From contig NC_039362.1 in NCBI RefSeq assembly GCF_003573695.1, positions 114,989,120 to 115,053,119 of the forward strand: a stretch of DNA of 64,000 nt, in the 5' to 3' direction. Positions 22,609 to 34,869 of this stretch are shown in pieces. Made by a program: the position numbers and the translations under genes. Each line of letters opens with the position of its first letter. Positions within the stretch are counted from its first letter, which is position 1. The notes beneath the pieces were generated by a model that was given only the letters and a program-made list of their open reading frames with translations, made no database searches and had not been told where the DNA came from. Source of the DNA: Papaver somniferum (taxonomy: Eukaryota > Streptophyta > Magnoliopsida > Ranunculales > Papaveraceae).

Positions 22609-23908
22609 TTGCTGGAATTTTAGACACCATGACCCCATGAAGTGTGACAGTTGATGGAATCAAGGAGTGGGGAAGTGGAGATAGTGTGTGAAACCAGTTG
22701 CTCAACATGTGGAGACTTGGTCGATTTTCCACCCACTACCTCGTGAATTCCTTCAACTGATTGCACGACTTGCTCATATTCCATCGTGTGTTTGAACACA
22801 CGTGTCGTAGACCGCCAGACCAAAACCCTAAGTGATATCCCCCCAAAGTGACACGATTGACATCTCGTGGTTTGTTAGTCAATTGATGACTTCGTGGTTT
22901 GATGGGACGATGAGTCCCTGTAGTTGTTGAGTTGAACATGATGTTCTGAAACTCATGAATTGAACATGTCATGAGACAGAGGTATAGTTCTTACGATGAA
23001 GTGACAAAGTATTGCTCATTCGATGGACCGTTGAATATTGATTGTTGAACCAATATTCCTTGGTTTGAGCAAATATTTATCATCTGAGCAAATGTTGCTC
23101 ATGTGATTAATTATTGAATATTTGATCGTCTGAGCATGTGTTGCTCATCTGATGGATTATTGGCAGCGTACCAAAAATATTAATTAGAATACCGATCGTT
23201 GAAACGAGCATAATTAATAAAATTAATGACCATGAGTTCGTCGTGAAATTATTAAGGTTGGAATCTGGAATGATGATCCTTGGATTCAGAAACCCTAATT
23301 TTATCAATTGATGATCAATTCATGGTTCGTCAGAAGTTTAACCATGAAACGAAGGAATGAGTGGCTACATGGGACCGTGGATCAACCATGTAGTGTCCAT
23401 ATTCTCACGTGAGCAAATACGAAGAACCCCTGAAGAGTTGACGATTTGTTGGTGAAAGAATGATTAAATGCTGGTTTAATCATTTATTCGAAAATGCTCG
23501 TCTGAGCCTTAGGTGAGAAAACCTAATTAATTATGACGGAGTGAGGGACCGACCATGGGGTCATGAAACCGGCCCTGGGTAGTCACGTGACCGCCTGATG
23601 ATCACTTCATGAAAATCCAAAGTGTTTGGAAGAGTCTTGGACCTAATACGTGCAATTGTGCAAATTAGGTCAAAACTGTGAAACTTGATGGGACCGGCTT
23701 CTGTAAGCCAAAGAGCCAATCTTGGTCAGTAAATATAGCGCGCTCGTGTCCCCAAGGCGTCCGCGTCTAAGTCCTGAGAATTTTGATATTTTCTGGCGTG
23801 CAATTGAGCATCCATTCGAGAAAATAAGGCAAAATTAGGGTTTCGACGAAACTGAGGAAAACACCATGAGATGATGGAAAATAATTATAAAATAAGGAAT
23901 AAGGAGGC

Positions 23909-24713
23909 GTGGGACCGCCGAGGACAAGGCATGGTCGGACGGTCGTGGCCACGGTCCCATGGTGCCTTTTCCTTAATTTTATAATATTTTGATGATTTTA
24001 TGAAAAATTCATGAATTTTGAGAAATTTGATGAATTTAGGGAATTTCCATGAATTGAAGGAGTTTTCATGAGTTCAGGGAAGAAAAAAATATTAAAATAA
24101 TAAAAACAAGGGCGTGTGGGACCGTGGAGGCGCGGACGGCTGGTTAAGGCCCGGTCCCACGAGTTTTCATAATTTTTAATATTTGTTTAGGTATTTTTTC
24201 ATGATTTGAAGGGATTTTCCTAATTTGAGAGAAATACCATGAAATCAAGAAGTTTCATGGGATGAAGGAAACCCTAAAAATAATAATAATAAAATACATG
24301 GGGTGTGGGACCGGCTGAGGCATGGCCGGCCGGCTGGGGCCCGGTCCCACGTGTTTCTCTAATTTTATATTATTATTTTTTATGTATTTTGAAAATACCA
24401 TGATTTGAAGGAATTTTCATGAAATCAGGGAAATAATAATGAAATAATGAGGAACCACATGGCGTGGGGCCGGCCGGGATCGAGGCATGGACGGTTGGCC
24501 AATGATCATGGCCCCACAATGTTTACCTTAATTTTATATTATTTCCTTCGTGCGAAGGAGCACTATGAAATTGAGGAGTTTCCTCAAAACGAAGGATATT
24601 CGTTCAAATGAAAGGATTTTCATCAGATGAAGGAAAATAATAATATGATAAAAAATAAAACTGGCGTGGGATTGGTCATGGCACGGTCGGCCCGTCAGTG
24701 AGTCCAATCCCTT
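23909..24713. repeat. Array of five GTGGGACCG...CGGTCCCAC hairpins in LTR B
   Basis: Five units about 150-210 bp apart, each with a GC-rich stem-loop set in AT-rich spacer. Stems: 23909-23917/23952-23960, 24116-24124/24152-24160 (9 bp perfect), 24305-24314/24341-24350 (10 bp perfect), 24464-24471/24510-24517 (GTGGGGCC/GGCCCCAC) and 24668-24675/24704-24711 (GGGATTGG/CCAATCCC). The last two stems differ from the first three by paired, compensating changes. Spacers repeat 'catgaatt' and 'gaaggaattttcatgaaat'-like phrases. Confidence 0.85.
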
Positions 24714-24964
24714 GGTGCCTTGGTCAATATTTTGATTATTTATTATTTTCTTCCTATTTTGCAATAGGTTCATCGTTTCATCGTATTTTGAAATACTCGT
24801 TCGTGTGGTGACTTGTTAGTGCATCGTTGTTGAATACACTTACACCATACAAATCGGGGCTTACTTAGAGGTAGCTCAGACGCCCGGTTGTTGATTACTT
24901 ATTACTAATTTATGAAATTCAGTGGAGAATAATTCATGAAACTGAGTAATTAAATAAATAGGCA

Positions 24965-25265
24965 TTTACTATTAATTCATAGGATCAACTGAGGATTCGA
25001 CTACGAATTCAGAATAATAAAGTGAGCATTACCATTTCATGGGATCGTAGATTCGACCATAGAATCAGAGTAATTAAGATTTATCTATTACCATTTATGA
25101 GACTAGTTGTGGATTCGATCATGAAATCGGAGTAATGAGATAATATAGTTATTGCTATTCTTTGAGATCAAGCCGTGGATTCGATCATAGAATCAGAACA
25201 ATTTTTTTATTGTCATTCCATGGGACCAGTCGTGGATTCGACCATGGAATAGGAGCAATTATAGA
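24965..25265. repeat. Second hairpin array in LTR B (five units, about 65-75 bp)
   Basis: Five units with a loop containing GTGGATTCGA and flanking arms of the type ATTCCATGG/CCATGGAAT (perfect at 25215-25223/25242-25250). Other units have imperfect arms, for example ATTCATAG/CTACGAAT at 24975-24982/25001-25008. The array is also present in the other LTR at about 33520-33812. Confidence 0.75.
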
Positions 25266-25333
25266 TTATTCTGGGAATTCAGTAGTGAATGTCACAGCAG
25301 AATTAATCTTAATTAGGAATAATTAACTTGGTG

Positions 25334-25490
25334 GCTCTATACTAGCAGAGCAAGCTGTCTAGGAGCATTAATTATCCCGATATGAGCTTGTCGGTAAGTC
25401 ATATCCTTTATATAGTCAGGGTAAACTCGTTGTTTGTTCCTGAAGACGTTATCGCTCTATACTAGCAGAGCAAGCTGTCTAGGAGCCGTC
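25334..25490. repeat. Duplicated stem-loop GCTCT-atactagc-AGAGC in LTR B
   Basis: The 33-bp phrase containing GCTCTATACTAGCAGAGC and AAGCTGTCTAGGAGC occurs at 25334 and again at 25454, 120 bp apart. It is kept in the other LTR (33890-34040). The repeat forms a 5-bp stem with an 8-nt loop. Function unknown. Confidence 0.75.
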
Positions 25491-25721
25491 CATCTCGTGA
25501 TACTATATAGAAATAATCACTGAAAGTGTTCAGTATTCATGAGATATGTCGTTGTCCAGTCGTGAGACTACATATCTACATGTACTCTGAGAGAAAGTAC
25601 TCTCCGTTGAGAATTCGATGAGAGACCCCCTGTCTCAATACTCACGTCTGATTGCTGGATCAGAGCTTCGTATAATTATGAGTTTACGATTTTAGCCCTT
25701 GTCGAAAATCCACCATCTACA

Positions 25722-26880
25722 TTAAGTCTCCTGCTTACTGAGGAAAGCTGTGTTCCTCAGTCAGCATTAAATGGTGATTTTCCGGCCATAAATAACAATA
25801 TCAGTAATTGAACTTAGCCGTAAGTTGAGACGTTACCGAATTTAGAGAGCATGAGAAAACCACGACTTGATGAAGGCTTCAATGTCATGATTGGAGTGTC
25901 ATTTGATGAGAATAAATTGGTGTTGAACCGCTGGTTTAGACGACGAGTCCGTGGATGGTCAGGATTCGCGGGACGGGCCCATGAAAACAAATCCTTGTTT
26001 TACGAATAGACGCTCGTTCGTTCGTTAGTTTAAGGAACAAACAAAATAGACCTGAGTCTAATGATATAAAATTCTTCTATGAGCTTTCACGAAAACCGGA
26101 ATTTTATATTTTAAATATGTGAGATTTCACAAAGTGGAATAAACTCTCGTTTCAAAGGTGGATGCTCGTACGAGAGAAATTTTTTTTTTTGATAGACGTG
26201 CGTCTGTTAGTAATAAAATTTTGTTTATGAGCCTTCATGAAATTTTTTATCTTCGAGCTTTCGAAAATCTTTGAAAATATACTCTCGCTTCAAAGACAGA
26301 TGCTCGTGCGAGGGAGCAAAAATATATAGATATAATTTTCAAATTTACGTGAGTTTCACGTTGAATATATATATTTTGTAAAATCAATGTTTTGATTTTG
26401 AAAAACTGTTGAAAGTAGACAATTATACATGGTGAAATAATGTCTATATTGAGTTTTCACAATTGTAGAATGGACGTCTGTACAATTTTTGAAGATCAGT
26501 GAGTGTTCACATAGTAAAAATTTACGTGGGTTGCTCACGGCTTTATGAAAATCAAGTCATGATTTTTGAGCAATTACTGAAAGTAAGAAATTGTATACGT
26601 GATGAAATAATGTATGTATGAGTTTTGCGATTTTATAGTGTATGCACACATGTAGAAAATCAGCGAATGTTCACATGAAAGGTTATTTGAATTATTCATA
26701 GTTTCACGCAAAGTCAGGTGTTGACTTTTAAATAATGAATTTTGCTCGTCTTGGCAAGTTTGAAAAAGCGAGCAAGTTTTTCGAGGTTTTTACGTTATTA
26801 TCACTAGGTTCTTGAAACCGTAAATAACTAAGAGTTGAGGATTACCATTTTGTTTCATGTTTGTTATTGGTATATCCATG
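25722..26880. other. Element B 3' untranslated region with polypurine tract
   Basis: Just inside the LTR the minus strand reads AGCAGGAGACTTAA, the polypurine tract, very like AGCAGGGGACTTAA of the A family. Farther in, two related blocks near 26030-26190 and 26195-26310 share CTCTCG(T/C)TTCAAAG and GATGCTCGT(A/G)CGAG. No coding sequence is seen. Confidence 0.6.
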
Positions 26881-26889
26881 ACTCCATGC

Positions 26890-29450
26890 CTTGCGCCTCA
26901 GATAGTGGTGACTTCTGGTTACATCCACTCTTCGGGATCTTCCGTGGAGCGCTCCAAAAATATCAAGTCAAAGATGAAGACTTCTGCGGATGCTCATACT
27001 GAGGAAAATCAACCTTTCAGAGACACTGGAAGCTGACATATTGTATGCCTCTCGATCATCCGAGAGTCGTCCCTCATTAGCAGAAGCACCGCCGACTTCA
27101 GAAAGTGAGACTATCGGCTGAAGATGAAGTTCGGCTTTGTGTTGATGGTGTAGCCCTGATTGGATGAAGAATTTCGTCATCAGAAAATTCAGAAGTTAGG
27201 TCTTCGTTGAAATTGTTGTAGAACCTTCGTCCGATGTCGGATTTTCGCGCTCGACACATGTATCCTCATGCCCAGGAAATTTCCAAAATCACAAAGAAGA
27301 CTTTTGAGTTCCGAGCATGTTTAGGATGTGAAATCGACGAAACAGTAAACTTCCAGGAGATCTTCAGAAAATTTTCAGCTGGTATGTGGTCCAATGTTTT
27401 GGCCACAACTCTTTGCTCGTTTCTCCAATTGTTTCGAATTTTGGATATGTTGTAGAGGAAATCCATGTGAAGAGAATGGTATATAACTCATCCTCAGATT
27501 CCTTGTCGATTGCTCCCAGTTAGTCATCTTGCACAGGGCAGAGTAAAGTCTCTTTAGACGAGCTTGCCGCAAAACGTATTTTCATGACTTTCATGCTATT
27601 TGCTCGTGCCTCAAGTGTATAATGATGAACCCTGATGATGTTGGAATGCTTGTATAATGTATTTTTATGATCTCATTTGGTCTCATGTTTAGATTGCTCT
27701 AACCTCATGTAATCTTCGTATTAGGTGCCAAATACCGAAGTTGAGGATATTGGAACCAATAAGGATAACTCGAGCTGTTTTGGAGTTGTTGATGAAGAGA
27801 CAACAATCCCTGCACTTCAAGGCCATGAGAAGGTTGTCACTGAAGTTATATAAACTTCGATTGTTGCTTCTTCAGTAATAGAAGAAACCAAGCCACCAGC
27901 AGAGAATACTGAAGAAACTGTTTCCCTGATTGTAGAGGCTGCCCCAGTAACTGAGATTCGTGTAGTGGTGTATTAACACCCAAGTGCAGGGGTTGTTTTG
28001 GTCCTCCATTCGATGCATCACTCCCATACCACGAACTAGTTAGTGGAGGATTTCAATGCTATTGAATCATTTGAGATCAGGACCCTTGGTTCATGAGCAT
28101 GGTGCTTGCAGCCATCTTGTCTTTCTCAACCGTAAAACATCACGTCTGAAACCCTGGTCACGGGACCATAGCTGAGGTTGCTTTCGAGGGGGTGATTGAA
28201 TGACCATGGTTTCATGTCCCGGTGGTAGCATCACTTTTATGATGAATGATTAGCACAAGAGAGTCTGGCGCCACGAGTCTTGGACTGTGAAACTGATCGT
28301 CATGATCAGCGGACCGTCGGTCCCCAGTATTTTGTAAAATCTCTCCTTTTCGTTTTCTCTTATTCTAGCAAGACTTGGATAGAGGACCCAGGTAGAAAAA
28401 TTGATGTGAAGACCTAGGTGGTCGAAGTTGGAGGTACCGTGATAAAGTACTTAGTGGAAATACCTGGTGGACACCGCTCGACTGTGGAAGTCATGAATCC
28501 CGTCTAAGAATTGCTGCTTGTATGTTGTACGCTCTGGAAGCTGTAGGGACCTCATACAAGGTCGGAATTCGATGCTTGACCCCAACTTTTGAAGCTAAGA
28601 GGCTGAGTTATCTCATGAGAAAAGAATAATTCAATTTGGAGTTGTAGAGATCAGCCAATGGAGCGTGCACATTTGTAATTTGTAATCCCGTACAAATTTT
28701 TCAGATTCCGTAGACCTGACGGTAAAGGCCATATCTTTCAGCTCGTATGTCCGATTGATGCGCCCTTTTGGTATATTGCAGAAGAAATATAGAAGAACAT
28801 CTTTTGTTGAGGAAGTATTGTCCCATTCCTCACCCGTTGGTACGTTTTTGTAAACCCATGGCCTGGAGCATGTCGTATCTCATTTGTAGAGGCGATGAGA
28901 ACATCTTGTAAAAGACTTTGACTTGTACCCGTCCGTAGTGAAAGCTTTGGGAATATGTTCATGTTATCATATCTACATATATTGATATGAATCATTGGTT
29001 CTTAGAGAAGTCCGCTTCATGTGTAACACTTCAGAGAATGATTAGTTGATGAAGCCCTAAGGATGTTGCTTTTGAGACCGTTGTTGGTGCTGAGACCATG
29101 AATGACTACGCTCCAGAGATCCTTGTCTATGATGAAATTAGGGATGGTGTTCCTCTAGAGATTATTGTTGATGTTGATACCATGGTTGAAGTTGCTCCAA
29201 AGACCGAAAAGGATAGAACCATGATTATAGATATAATCTTTGCTCCTCCATCCAGTGAGCCTTTTACGAACTAGTTGATGAGTTGAGCGTCCCTAAGATG
29301 AAGGTGTACTGAGAGTTCAACCTGAATGCTCCTGAAAGCATAACTCAGGAGTTAGTGCCATCCATGTATGAATGATGTTGCATCTTCTTTGGAAGTCTTA
29401 TCATGGGATAATGAAGACTTATCGATTCTAGTTTAGTTACACTTTGATCA
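26890..29450 (+). pseudogene. Antisense ORF remnants in element B
   Basis: On the + strand, opposite to gag and protease, broken but long coding-like stretches occur. Examples are GSSVERSKNIKSKMKTSADA (about 26930-26990), ETKPPAENTEETVSLIVEAA (about 27890-27950) and GAETMNDYAPEILVYDEIRD (about 29080-29140). The acidic, E/V-rich composition resembles the C-terminal parts of the antisense genes of plant Tat elements. Stops are frequent. The position between pol and 3' LTR, on the opposite strand, is the usual one for that gene. No domain is certain. Confidence 0.4.
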
Positions 29451-29871
29451 TGCTGCTGTTGAATCAATGTGTCATCGTCGAGATATTTGTGTTGAAGCTG
29501 TACTTTTTGATTGGGAGTACAATTTGATGGCTTCTTAGATGCTTGAGCATTGAAGCGTATATTCCTTAAGCATCGAATGTTTGATCATCTCGGCCCTGGA
29601 GTATCTTTCATTGATTCATCATCCCTTTCGTTGCGGTAGTGGGATTCGACACTTGTGCAGACATCAGAGCTTTTTGATTTTGTGGAACACATGGACTTGC
29701 AGGAGAAAGACCCAAAGTGTTCTTTGCCATGTTTGGACATCATCTCGGTAATGAATGTTTCATTGCTTGATTCGGAGGAGCGTCAGATTCAACCACTTGG
29801 TAAAATACTAATGTGGTGAAGCTACCATTCATAACGTCTTGCAGAGTTGCTAGCAGAATTGAGTCCCTATG

Positions 29872-31338
29872 CTAGGATAGCATGTGAGGAAATAAATGAC
29901 ATAGACATGGGATGAGACTTGCCTGAGTGCGGAACCTCTTGATGGATGTATATGCATCTTTTGCAGGTTCTTTCTTCAACCTAGTCAAAGTTTGAAATTC
30001 CTCCAAGTACTCTGATGATGGAATGTCCGTCAAATCTTCTGGATCAGAACTTTCTTCGTTGGATAGACGTGTAACCAAAGGCGCTCTGTAAGTACCCATA
30101 TTTTCAGCGTGGATCCACGCTTGTCTGAAGGACATGTCATATCCTGGATCTTCCTGATTATGTGAAACTTGGTTTCTGTCCAGTGTTGAACTTATATTCA
30201 CTTTGAGAGTGATGTAGCCATAAGTATTCCGAGCGCTCCTTCAAGGTCTCTGATTGAGATGGGAGCATGAGTAGCTTCTTGACGATTGATGCCTGCGGCT
30301 CTGAGGTTTTCAGTGGAATGATGTTAATGGCGGTGCCGACATCGATCAACGTTCTTCCAAATTCGTTTCTTCGACCGTGGTATGCAGTCCCCAGTCGTAC
30401 ATTTCTTGGTTTGTGGCTGAAGGCTCAAGAAGTATTTCTGGAATGGACTTCTTGACATGTTATAGTTCAGTGCTGTGAACATGTCTCTCTTTTGTGCCTT
30501 CGAAAGATAGAGCAATTCACGTTCGATCAAGGATTGAACTGCCTCTTTGATAGGTTGTTCAGAGAATGTAAAGGTTATGATTGGGAGAGGATTCTTGTGT
30601 ACTCCTCCAGTGCCCAGTTGAAGCTATTGTGTATCAACCTTCTCTTTGGTGACGTGCTTCAAAATATTGCAGTTACTTGTCGAATGATTGATAAATCTAT
30701 GAAGGTGACAGTACCTTGGATTCTTCATGTTGGCTCTCTATGATGAGCAACAGTTTGATTGCACCGTCTTGAACCCAGACTTCCAGTAACTCGATCACTC
30801 CTTCATGAGAAGTTTAGTTTGTCCGAACATTTTCCCGTTCGTTGATGCCAGGTCGAGGTTTGTGCAAGATTGGTTATCCTTCCGTGATGCTTTTGTAGGA
30901 AGAGGTGTTGGATGTCGCATGTTTGAGCAGAAGCTTTCCTTTTACTTCCTTGATCAACAACGTTCATGGAAGGTTGGACATCATATTGTTTGTTGATCAG
31001 GCGTCGGCTGCTCCGAGGTTCCTCGACCTTGTAGACTTTGCTCAGTAAAGCAGGTGTAGTAGTCAATGATCGTTTTGGCTGCTTCATGAAGTTCTGAGAA
31101 AGTGTGGAACCGGAGGTTTTCCAGCAAGGCTCTGTAGATCGGGATCATTTTGTTGACGCACAAGTCTACAAGTTGTTGCTATGTGACGTTTGGGTCGTGG
31201 CAGTCCAAGGCTTGAATTCTGAACCTTTTCACATAATCATCAAGATGTTCGCTGCTCCTTCGAAACATCCTTCCTAGATCAGAGAGAGTGACTTGCTCTG
31301 ACACGAAGAAGTATTTTCTGTAGAAAGAATTAATCATC
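29872..31338 (-). pseudogene. gag-pro: Gag and protease remnants of element B
   Basis: Gag enters directly from the deletion at 31338 with INSFYRKYFFVSEQVTLSDL and EHLDDYVKRFRIQALDCHDP (the gypsy gag core), broken by a stop near 31182. A zinc knuckle of the form CX2HX4HX4C, CHLHRFINHSTSNC, lies at 30669-30710. That spacing is typical of Tat-lineage gag. Protease follows near 30335-30349 as IDVGTAINIIP, in which the catalytic DTG/DSG has become DVG. About 110 more codons (29872-30201) resemble the protease-RT linker. RT is absent. Several frame changes make this non-functional. Confidence 0.75.
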
Positions 31339-34269
31339 TGTTTGAATACACGTGCCGTAGACTGCAGACCAAAACCCTAAGTGATATATACCCAAAGTGA
31401 CACGATTGACGTCTCGTGGTTTGTTAGTCAATTGATGACTTTGTGGTTTGATGGGACGATGAGTCCATGTAGTTGCTGAGTTGAACATGATGTTCTGAAA
31501 CTCATGAATTGAACATGTCATGAGACAGAGGTATAATTCTTACGATGAAGTGAGCAAGTATTTCTCATTCGATGGACTGTTGAATATTGATTGTTGAACC
31601 AATATTCCTTGATTTGAGAAAATATTTATCATCTGAGCAAGTGTTGCTCATGTGATGAATTATTGAATATTTGATCGTCTGAGCATGTGTTGCTCATCTG
31701 ATGGATTATTGGCAGCGTACCAAAAATATTAATTAGAATACTGGTCGTTGAACCGAGCAAAAATAATAAAATTAATGACCATGAGGTCGTCGTGAAATTA
31801 TTAAGGTTGGAATCTGGAATGATGATTCTTGGATTCAGAAACCCTAATTTGATCAATTGATGATCAATTCATGGTTCGTCAGAAGTTTAACCATGAAACG
31901 AAGGAAGGAGCGGCTACATGGGACCATGGATAAACCATGTAGTGTCCATATGCTTACGTGAGCAAATACGAAGAACTCCTGAAGAGTTGACGATTTGTTG
32001 GTGAAAGAATGATTAAATGCTAGTTTAATCATTTATTCGAAAATGCTCGTCTGAGCCTTAGGTGAGAAAACCTAATTAATTATGACGGAGTGAGGGACCG
32101 ACCATGGGGTCATGAAACTGGCCCTGGGTAGTCACGTGACCGCCTGATGATCACTTCATGAAAATCCAAAGTGTTTGGAAGAGTCTTGGACCTAATACGT
32201 GCAATTGTGCAAATTAGGTCAAAACTGTGAAACTTGATGGGACCGGCTTCTGTAAGCCAAAGAGCCAATCTTGGTCGGTCAAGATAGCGCGCTCGTGTCC
32301 CCAAGGCGTCCGTGTCTCAGTCCTAAGAATTTTGATATTTTCTGGCGTGCAATTGAGCATCCATTCGAGAAAATATGCCAAAATTAGGGTTTCGACGAGA
32401 CTGAGGAAAACACCATGAGATGATGGAAAATAATTATAAAATAAGGAATAAGGAGGCGTGGGACCGCCGAGGCCAAGGCATGGTCGGCCGGTCGTGGCCA
32501 CGGTCCCATGGTGCCTTTTCCTTAATTTTATAATATTTTGATGATTTTATGAAATATTCATGAATTTTGAGAAATTTGATGAATTTAGGGAGTTTCCATG
32601 AATTGAAGGAGCTCTCATGAGTTCAGGGAAGCAAAAAAAATATTAAAATAATAAAAACAAGGGTGTGTGGGACAATGGAGGCGCGGACGACCGGCTAGGG
32701 CCCGGTCCCACAAGTTTTCATAATTTTTAATATTTTTTAGGTATTTTTTCATGATTTGAAGGGATTTTCCTAATTTGAGAGAAATACCATGAAATCAAGA
32801 AGTTTCATGGGATGAAGGAAACCCTAAAAATAATAATAATAAAACACATGGGTGTGTGGGACCGGCTGAGGCATGACCGGCCGGCTGGGGCCCGGTCCCA
32901 CTGTTTCCCTAATTTTATATTATTATTTTTTATGTATTTTGAAAATACAATGATTTGAAGGAATTTTCATGAAATCGGGGAAATAATAATAAAATAATGA
33001 GGAACCACATGGAGTTGGGCCGACCGGGATTGAGGCATGGCCGGTTGGCCAATGATCATGGCCCCACAATGTTTACCTTAATTTTATATTATTTCCTTCG
33101 TGCGAAGGAGCACTATGAAATTGAGGAGTTTCCTCAAAACGAAGGATATTCGTTCAAATGAAAGGATTTTCATCAGATGAAGGAAAATAATAATAAGATA
33201 AAATATAAAACTGGCGTGGGATTTGTCATGGCACGATCGGCCAGTCAGTGAGTCCAATCCCTTGGTGCCTTGGTCAATATTTTGATTATTTATTATTTTC
33301 TTCCTATTTTGCAATAGGTTCATCGTTTCGTCGTATTTTGAAATACTCGTTCGTGTGGTGACTTGTTAGTGCATCGTCGTTGAATACACTTACACCATAT
33401 AAATCGGGGCTTACTTAGAGGTAGCTCAGACGCCCGGTTGTTGATTACTTATTACTAATTTATGAAATTCAGTGGAGAATAATTCATGAAACTGAGTAAT
33501 AAAATAAATAGACGTTTACTATTAATTCATAGGATCAGCTGAGGATTCGACTACGAATTCAGAATAATAAAGTGAGCATTACCATTCCATGGGATCGTAT
33601 ATTCGACCATAGAATCAGAGTAATTAAGATTTATCTATTACCATTTATGAGACTAGTTGTGGATTCGATCATGAAATCGGAGTAATGAGATAATAGAGTT
33701 ATTGCTATTCTATGAAATCAAGCCGTGGATTCGATCATAGAATCAGAACAATTGTTTATTGCCATTCCATGGGACCAGTCGTGGATTCGACCATGGAATA
33801 GGAGCAATAATAGATTATTCTGGGAATTCAGTAGTGAATGTCACAGCAGAATTAATCTTAATTAGGAATAATTAACTTGGTGGCTCTATACTAGCAGAGC
33901 AAGCTGTCTAGGAGCATTAATTATCCCGATATGAGCTTGTCGGTAAGTCATATCCTTTATATAGTCAGGGTAAACTCGTTGTTTGTTCCTGAAGACGTTA
34001 TCGCTCTATACTAGCAGAGCAAGCTGTCTAAGAGCCGTTCATCTCGTGATACTATATAGAAATAATCACTGAAAGTGTTCAATATTCATGAGATATGACG
34101 TTGTCCAATCGTGAGACTACATATCTACATGTACTCTGAGAGAAAGTACTCTCCGTAGAGAATTCGATGAGAGACCCATGTCTCAATACTCACGTCTGAT
34201 TGCTGGATCAGAGCTTCGTATAATTATGAGTTTACGATTTTAACCCTTGTCGAAAATCCACCATCTACA
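31338..34269 (-). repeat. 5' LTR of element B, truncated at its 3' end
   Basis: Matches 22788-25721 nearly base for base (a few per cent differences). The deletion point is at TGTTTGAA (31339), where the sequence jumps directly into gag. The first hairpin array persists (32458-33255), but stem 2 is disrupted (GTGGGACAA against CGGTCCCAC at 32667/32703) and stem 4 has one mismatch. Confidence 0.88.
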
Positions 34270-34274
34270 AGCAG

Positions 34275-34296
34275 AAACTATTTTCACCCTCAAACA
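34275..34296 (+). repeat. Last 22 bp of the 5' LTR of element A
   Basis: AAACTATTTTCACC followed by CTCAAACA is what remains beyond the element B insertion. The same sequence with one change closes the 3' LTR at 40550. Confidence 0.9.
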
Positions 34297-34298
34297 AT

Positions 34299-34316
34299 TG
34301 GCGACCATAGTGGGAG
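34299..34316 (+). other. Primer-binding site of element A
   Basis: TGGCGACCATAGTGGGAG starts 2 nt after the LTR edge. The TGGCGAC start is typical of gypsy elements of the Tat/Athila group. I did not assign the tRNA. Confidence 0.7.
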
Positions 34317-34383
34317 ATTAATCTATTGGTCACAATATCATTTCCCGATTTTCGATTCCATCTTTTCAACCCAGATATCGAGA

Positions 34384-34538
34384 TGATGGAAGCAGACTAT
34401 CCGCCGCCTCTGTTATCAGACGACTCTGGAACGACTGGGGACTTATCACAGTCACGACGTCGCCGTCCACAAAACTCAGACTTACGCCGGGAAGATCCGT
34501 TTTGTTGGGAGACCCTGGAAACGAGTAAGTCTTGTTAG
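34384..34538 (+). pseudogene. Possible gag N-terminus of element A
   Basis: An ATG 68 nt after the primer site opens MMEADYPPPLLSDDSGTTGD and a basic RRRRP stretch, then ends after about 50 codons. A GTAAG donor-like site is at its end (34524). Place and composition fit the beginning of a gag leader, and nothing of the capsid follows. Confidence 0.35.
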
Positions 34539-34869
34539 ACAAATTGTATAATCTATTACTTCGAGTTTCCACACTGATAATAGAAACTGATATCCATGTT
34601 ATCCTCGAATTTCATCCTATACTTTCCAAAGTCATACAACACTCACGGTTCCATGACTCTCCTGGAATATTTGTGTTACTTACAATCGTAATCAAAAACG
34701 ACATTATTCTAGAAACAGTTCATTCCAAATAATAATCCAAAACCCTCATAGGTAACAATTATCTATCAACCCAAAAACCCAGAAAACCAAACCATAAACT
34801 AGGCGTTTCGTTTAATTTTCAAAAAAAAAACCTAAGCAAAAGAAGTTCAGAAGACAGAAGTACATTCAA

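Larger units (their letters stand above)
22178..25721 (-). repeat. 3' LTR of element B (3544 bp, complete)
   Basis: Begins TGTAGATGGTGG on the minus strand at 25721 and ends CCATCTACA at 22178. Positions 22789-25721 match 31339-34269. The last 620 bp (22178-22788) resemble the end of the A-family LTR near its TATA box. It contains two hairpin arrays and a repeated small stem-loop. Confidence 0.88.
22178..34269 (-). mobile_element. Element B: Ty3/gypsy Tat-type element inside the 5' LTR of A
   Basis: Exact 5-bp target duplication AGCAG (22173-22177 and 34270-34274). LTR ends are TGTAGATGG and CCATCTACA, a perfect 9-bp inverted repeat. Minus-strand order: truncated 5' LTR (34269-31338), gag and protease remnants (31338-29872), antisense coding remnants on the + strand, polypurine tract, and full 3' LTR (25721-22178, 3544 bp). 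RT and integrase are absent. About 620 bp of the 5' LTR end, the primer site and the gag start are deleted. The polypurine tract and LTR start resemble those of element A, so A and B are related families. Confidence 0.88.
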
